Assembly: GCA_910578455.1 (NCBI GenBank)
Contig: CAJTQA010000041.1
Span: forward strand, 1-33,010
DNA: 33,010 nucleotides
Direction of reading: 5' to 3'
Origin: an uncultured Dorea sp.
Lineage (GTDB): Bacteria; Bacillota; Clostridia; Lachnospirales; Lachnospiraceae
Shown here: positions 30,737-33,010 of the stretch, in pieces
How positions within the stretch are numbered: position 1 is the first letter of the stretch
Layout of the letters: each line of letters opens with the position of its first letter
Made by a program: the position numbers and the translations under genes
Notes under the pieces: generated by a model
Databases searched by the model: none
What the model saw: the letters and a program-made list of their open reading frames with translations, nothing else
Told to the model about the DNA's origin: nothing

Positions 30737-31855
30737 ATGAATAAAAAAGAAGTTTTGGAAATCCGGAAACAGTTTACGCCTGAGAGGTGCGCGATTATGC
30801 GTATCTGCGGCTGCTATGTAGATCACGAAAAGGAAAAAAAGGCAGAGCTGAAAAAAGCGTTCCTGTCTCTGCCGGAGGAGGAAACCTTTAAATATTTTGA
30901 TATCTTCCGCCGTACATTGTCCGGAACCGTCGGAAAGAACCTTTTGAATATGGATTTTCCGCTGGATCAGGAAATGCCGGGCGGCACGCAGGAATTTCTG
31001 CTGAAACTTAAAGACAGCAAGCTGACGGACGATATGCTGCTGGAAGAGTTCTACGACAAGGTAATCGAGAATTATGATTATGCGGAGAATTATTACATTA
31101 TATTGATACATGGGGCTTACGACGTTCCCGGGAAAGCGTCGGACGGGGAAGAAATGTTTGATGCGTCAGACACAGTCTATGAGCATATCATGTGCAGCAT
31201 ATGCCCGGTAAATCTGACGAAAGCAGGACTTACATACAATGCGGCTACAAATAACATTGAGGATCGCATCCGTGATTGGCTGGTGGAGGCTCCCATGACC
31301 GGGTTCTTGTTCCCGTCATTCCATGACCGGGCGGCTGACATACACAGCATCCTGTACTATACAAAGAAACCGGAGGAGATACAGCCTGAGTTTATAGGCA
31401 ATGTGCTGGGGAGCAGCCTGCCGCTGACTGCCGGAGACCAGAAAAGCTCTTTCCAGGCAATTGTAAGCGATACCCTTGGGAACGATTGCAGTTATGAGAC
31501 TGTCCGCAATATCCACGATAATATCTGCGAGATGATAGAGGAGGCAAAGGAGTCCCCTGACCCGGTGGAGCTGTCAAAACCGGATGTTAAGCGGCTTTTG
31601 GAGAGGAGCGGGGTTCCGGGAGAGAAACTGGAGGCCTTCGACCGGCAATTTGAGGATGCGCTGGGAGAGCAGAAGGCATTCCTGGCATCAAATGTCGTGA
31701 ACACGAAGACTTTCCAGCTTGAAACCCCGGACGTAGTGATAAAGGTCAACCCGGAGCGCTCGGATCTTGTAGAAATCCGCGAGATAGACGGGAGAAAGTG
31801 CCTTGTTATCGCTGTTGACGAGCATCTGGAAGTGAACGGGATAGAGGTCGTATAA
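30737..31855 (+). CDS. DUF4317 family protein
   Basis: 372 residues. The N-terminus (VLEIRKQFTPERCAIMRICG, then CYVDHEKEK) is the signature start of DUF4317, a family of unknown function common in Clostridia. It is soluble, with no signal peptide or membrane span and no recognisable catalytic motif. The ATG at 30737 has AAAGGGG at about eight bases; the ATG at 30731 is too close to it. It stands alone between the small ORF and tRNA-Leu. Confidence 0.8.
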   Translation: MNKKEVLEIRKQFTPERCAIMRICGCYVDHEKEKKAELKKAFLSLPEEETFKYFDIFRRTLSGTVGKNLLNMDFPLDQEMPGGTQEFLLKLKDSKLTDDMLLEEFYDKVIENYDYAENYYIILIHGAYDVPGKASDGEEMFDASDTVYEHIMCSICPVNLTKAGLTYNAATNNIEDRIRDWLVEAPMTGFLFPSFHDRAADIHSILYYTKKPEEIQPEFIGNVLGSSLPLTAGDQKSSFQAIVSDTLGNDCSYETVRNIHDNICEMIEEAKESPDPVELSKPDVKRLLERSGVPGEKLEAFDRQFEDALGEQKAFLASNVVNTKTFQLETPDVVIKVNPERSDLVEIREIDGRKCLVIAVDEHLEVNGIEVV

Positions 31856-31904
31856 AAATCTCGTATGAGTTAGCATAAAAATTGCGATATTAGGAAAAAA
31901 GTAT

Positions 31905-31933
31905 TTGCAAAATGATATGATGTGTGATATCAT
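31905..31933 (+). promoter_or_regulatory. promoter of tRNA-Leu(CAG)
   Basis: TTGCAA (31905-31910), a 17-base spacer and TATCAT (31928-31933), 12 bases before the tRNA. Confidence 0.6.
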
Positions 31934-31940
31934 ATCATTT
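31910..31940. promoter_or_regulatory. 12 bp perfect inverted repeat over the tRNA-Leu promoter
   Basis: AAATGATATGAT (31910-31921) and ATCATATCATTT (31929-31940) enclose seven bases and cover the spacer and -10. It could be an operator; it differs in sequence from the palindrome at the other tRNA promoter. Confidence 0.6.
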
Positions 31941-31944
31941 GTGA

Positions 31945-32028
31945 GCGGAGATGGCGGAATGGCAGACGCGCTAGATTCAGGTTCTAGTGGGAGTTCATCC
32001 TGTGAGGGTTCAAGTCCCTTTCTCCGCA
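31945..32028 (+). tRNA. tRNA-Leu (CAG)
   Basis: 84 bases with a long variable arm. Acceptor GCGGAGA/TCTCCGC with discriminator A; anticodon stem CTAGA/TCTAG with loop TTCAGGT gives CAG. It lies 91 bases from a phage-type integrase facing it, so it is a probable attachment site. Confidence 0.95.
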
Positions 32029-32038
32029 TTGAACCGAA

Positions 32039-32080
32039 AACACCGAACCCTTTAATTTAGAGGGGTTCGGTGTTCTTTTT
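32039..32080 (+). terminator. terminator after tRNA-Leu
   Basis: AACACCGAACCC (32039-32050) pairs perfectly with GGGTTCGGTGTT (32063-32074), followed by CTTTTT. Confidence 0.9.
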
Positions 32081-32099
32081 GTGCACTGAAATATAAAAA

Positions 32100-32119
32100 T
32101 GGGGCAAATATGGGGCAAA
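32100..32119. repeat. direct repeats, possible integrase arm sites
   Basis: TGGGGCAAA occurs at 32100-32108 and 32111-32119, an 11 bp period, between the tRNA and the end of the integrase gene. Such short repeats often bind the N-terminal domain of phage integrases. Confidence 0.5.
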
Positions 32120-33010
32120 CTATAATATTTTTATAGATTGGATTTTCTTGAAATCCTGTTCTTTTATCTTTTTGGTCACATGGAAATAAATATCTCTTGT
32201 GATCTGGCTGTCAGCATGCCCGAGCCTTCGGGATATCACATCAAGCGGAACGCCCTGCTCTGCCATCAGCGCAACATGAGTGTGGCGCATGAAGTGGGAG
32301 GTGACCTTTTTGCCGAACAGCCTCAGCGCTGTCTCTGACAGGCATTTGTTGTACGCGTAATAAGAGATGTAGCCTCCGTTAGAATCACTGATAAAAATGC
32401 TGGAACGATACCCCTTCAGCATGCGGTCTTTATTCATGTATAAGGAAATCTGGCGGCACAGATTGAAAAGCTGATCTTGCATATATACTTCCCGGTTTGA
32501 CGAGACAGTCTTCGGATCCGTCACAATCTGGTTTACCGGATCATAGGTCTTTGAAATGGTAATGATTTTGCTTTTGAAGTCGATGTCAGCGGAATCAAGG
32601 GCGATAGCTTCGCCAATCCGCAGCCCGGACAGGGCAGTAAGCTCCGCCAGGAACCTTCACTTCTCAACAGAAATGTTATCAAGCAATATCTTCAGCTCTT
32701 CGCTCTCCAGATATTTATCCTCTAATTTCTGCTGCTTTTCCTCGTCTTTGAATTTCTTTAGCTTGTCGAGCCAGCGGATATCCTTTATGTAATCATTCTC
32801 ATATCCCCACCGAAAAAGAGCCTTAAGGCGCGTGATCCGCTCGTTTGTCGTGCCTGGCTTTTCGCTACGGGCTGCAAGCTGTTCCCGGACATACCCGGCG
32901 GTAATTCGATCGACGAGGGTAGCCTCCCCCAGGATTTCTGCAAGGGATTTTGTCGCATAATAATCTCCATTCCGCCGCCTTTCAGTTGGCGGCACAAATA
33001 GTAATGAAAG
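32120..33010 (-). pseudogene. phage-type tyrosine integrase with in-frame TGA, N-terminus outside window
   Basis: One frame runs from the right edge to a TAG at 32122-32120, broken only by TGA at 32659-32657. Before the stop: a SAM-like core-binding domain (TTNERITRLKALFRWGYEND). After it, in the same frame: RFLAELTALSGLRIGEAIAL with catalytic Arg, HFMRHTHVALMAEQG with H-x-x-R, RLGHADSQITRDIYFHV with His and Tyr. The stop falls where related integrases usually have Trp (EK-W-RFL), so TGG to TGA is the simplest explanation. The upstream part reaches the window edge. The gene faces the tRNA-Leu, as integrases of tRNA-integrated elements do. Confidence 0.8.

Overview
The window looks like a chromosomal segment of a gut-type anaerobic Firmicute, most probably Lachnospiraceae. 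This is inferred from gene content (PerR with high-molecular-weight rubredoxin and rubrerythrin, DUF1847, DUF4317, VanW, Big2 surface proteins, LarC/LarE), from strong AGGAGG ribosome sites and sigma-A-like promoters, and from dense Clostridia-type tRNA clusters. No database search was possible, so family names come from motifs recognised by eye.

Positions 1 to about 6420 are a graveyard of mobile DNA downstream of a tRNA-Asn. They hold a frameshifted and truncated ParA, an IS110-type transposase remnant fused to a CHAP amidase tail, a chimeric response-regulator/ABC-ATPase gene, a tyrosine-recombinase stub, one apparently intact IS110-family element (IS1111-like, about 3431-5016) with a long structured 3' non-coding segment, and stubs of a MATE transporter and a PadR-like regulator. 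A C_GCAxxG_C_C family gene is the one ordinary-looking gene here.

Positions 6430-10730 are a redox and oxidative-stress block: perR behind a perfect PerR box, a flavin reductase-rubredoxin, rubrerythrin, a 3 x 63 bp structured tandem repeat, a FAD/Rieske oxidoreductase and a DUF1847 protein. Positions 10730-16574 are all minus strand: a GAF-like protein, an orphan LytTR regulator, a Xer-type recombinase whose ribosome site lies in a hairpin, an acetyltransferase, and an AgrC-like kinase with a LytTR response regulator. A candidate small RNA lies on the plus strand at 12569-12700. The two-component pair is divergent from a 971-residue secreted multidomain protein; between them are a direct-repeat operator candidate and a nine-base homopolymer at the regulator's ribosome site.

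Positions 19700-23300 carry a malic enzyme with an acetyltransferase, six tRNAs (Glu, Thr, Met, Asp, Val, Leu) and glutaminase. Positions 23297-28150 form a cell-envelope group: a VanW protein divergent from a Big2/NlpC-like secreted protein, then a DivIVA-like coiled-coil protein and a single-span membrane protein. Positions 28200-31855 hold larC and larE (nickel-pincer cofactor synthesis, without larA or larB in view), a 49-codon small ORF and a DUF4317 gene. At the right edge a tRNA-Leu(CAG) is followed by an inward-facing phage-type integrase with an in-frame TGA: this is the probable start of an integrated element that continues beyond the window.
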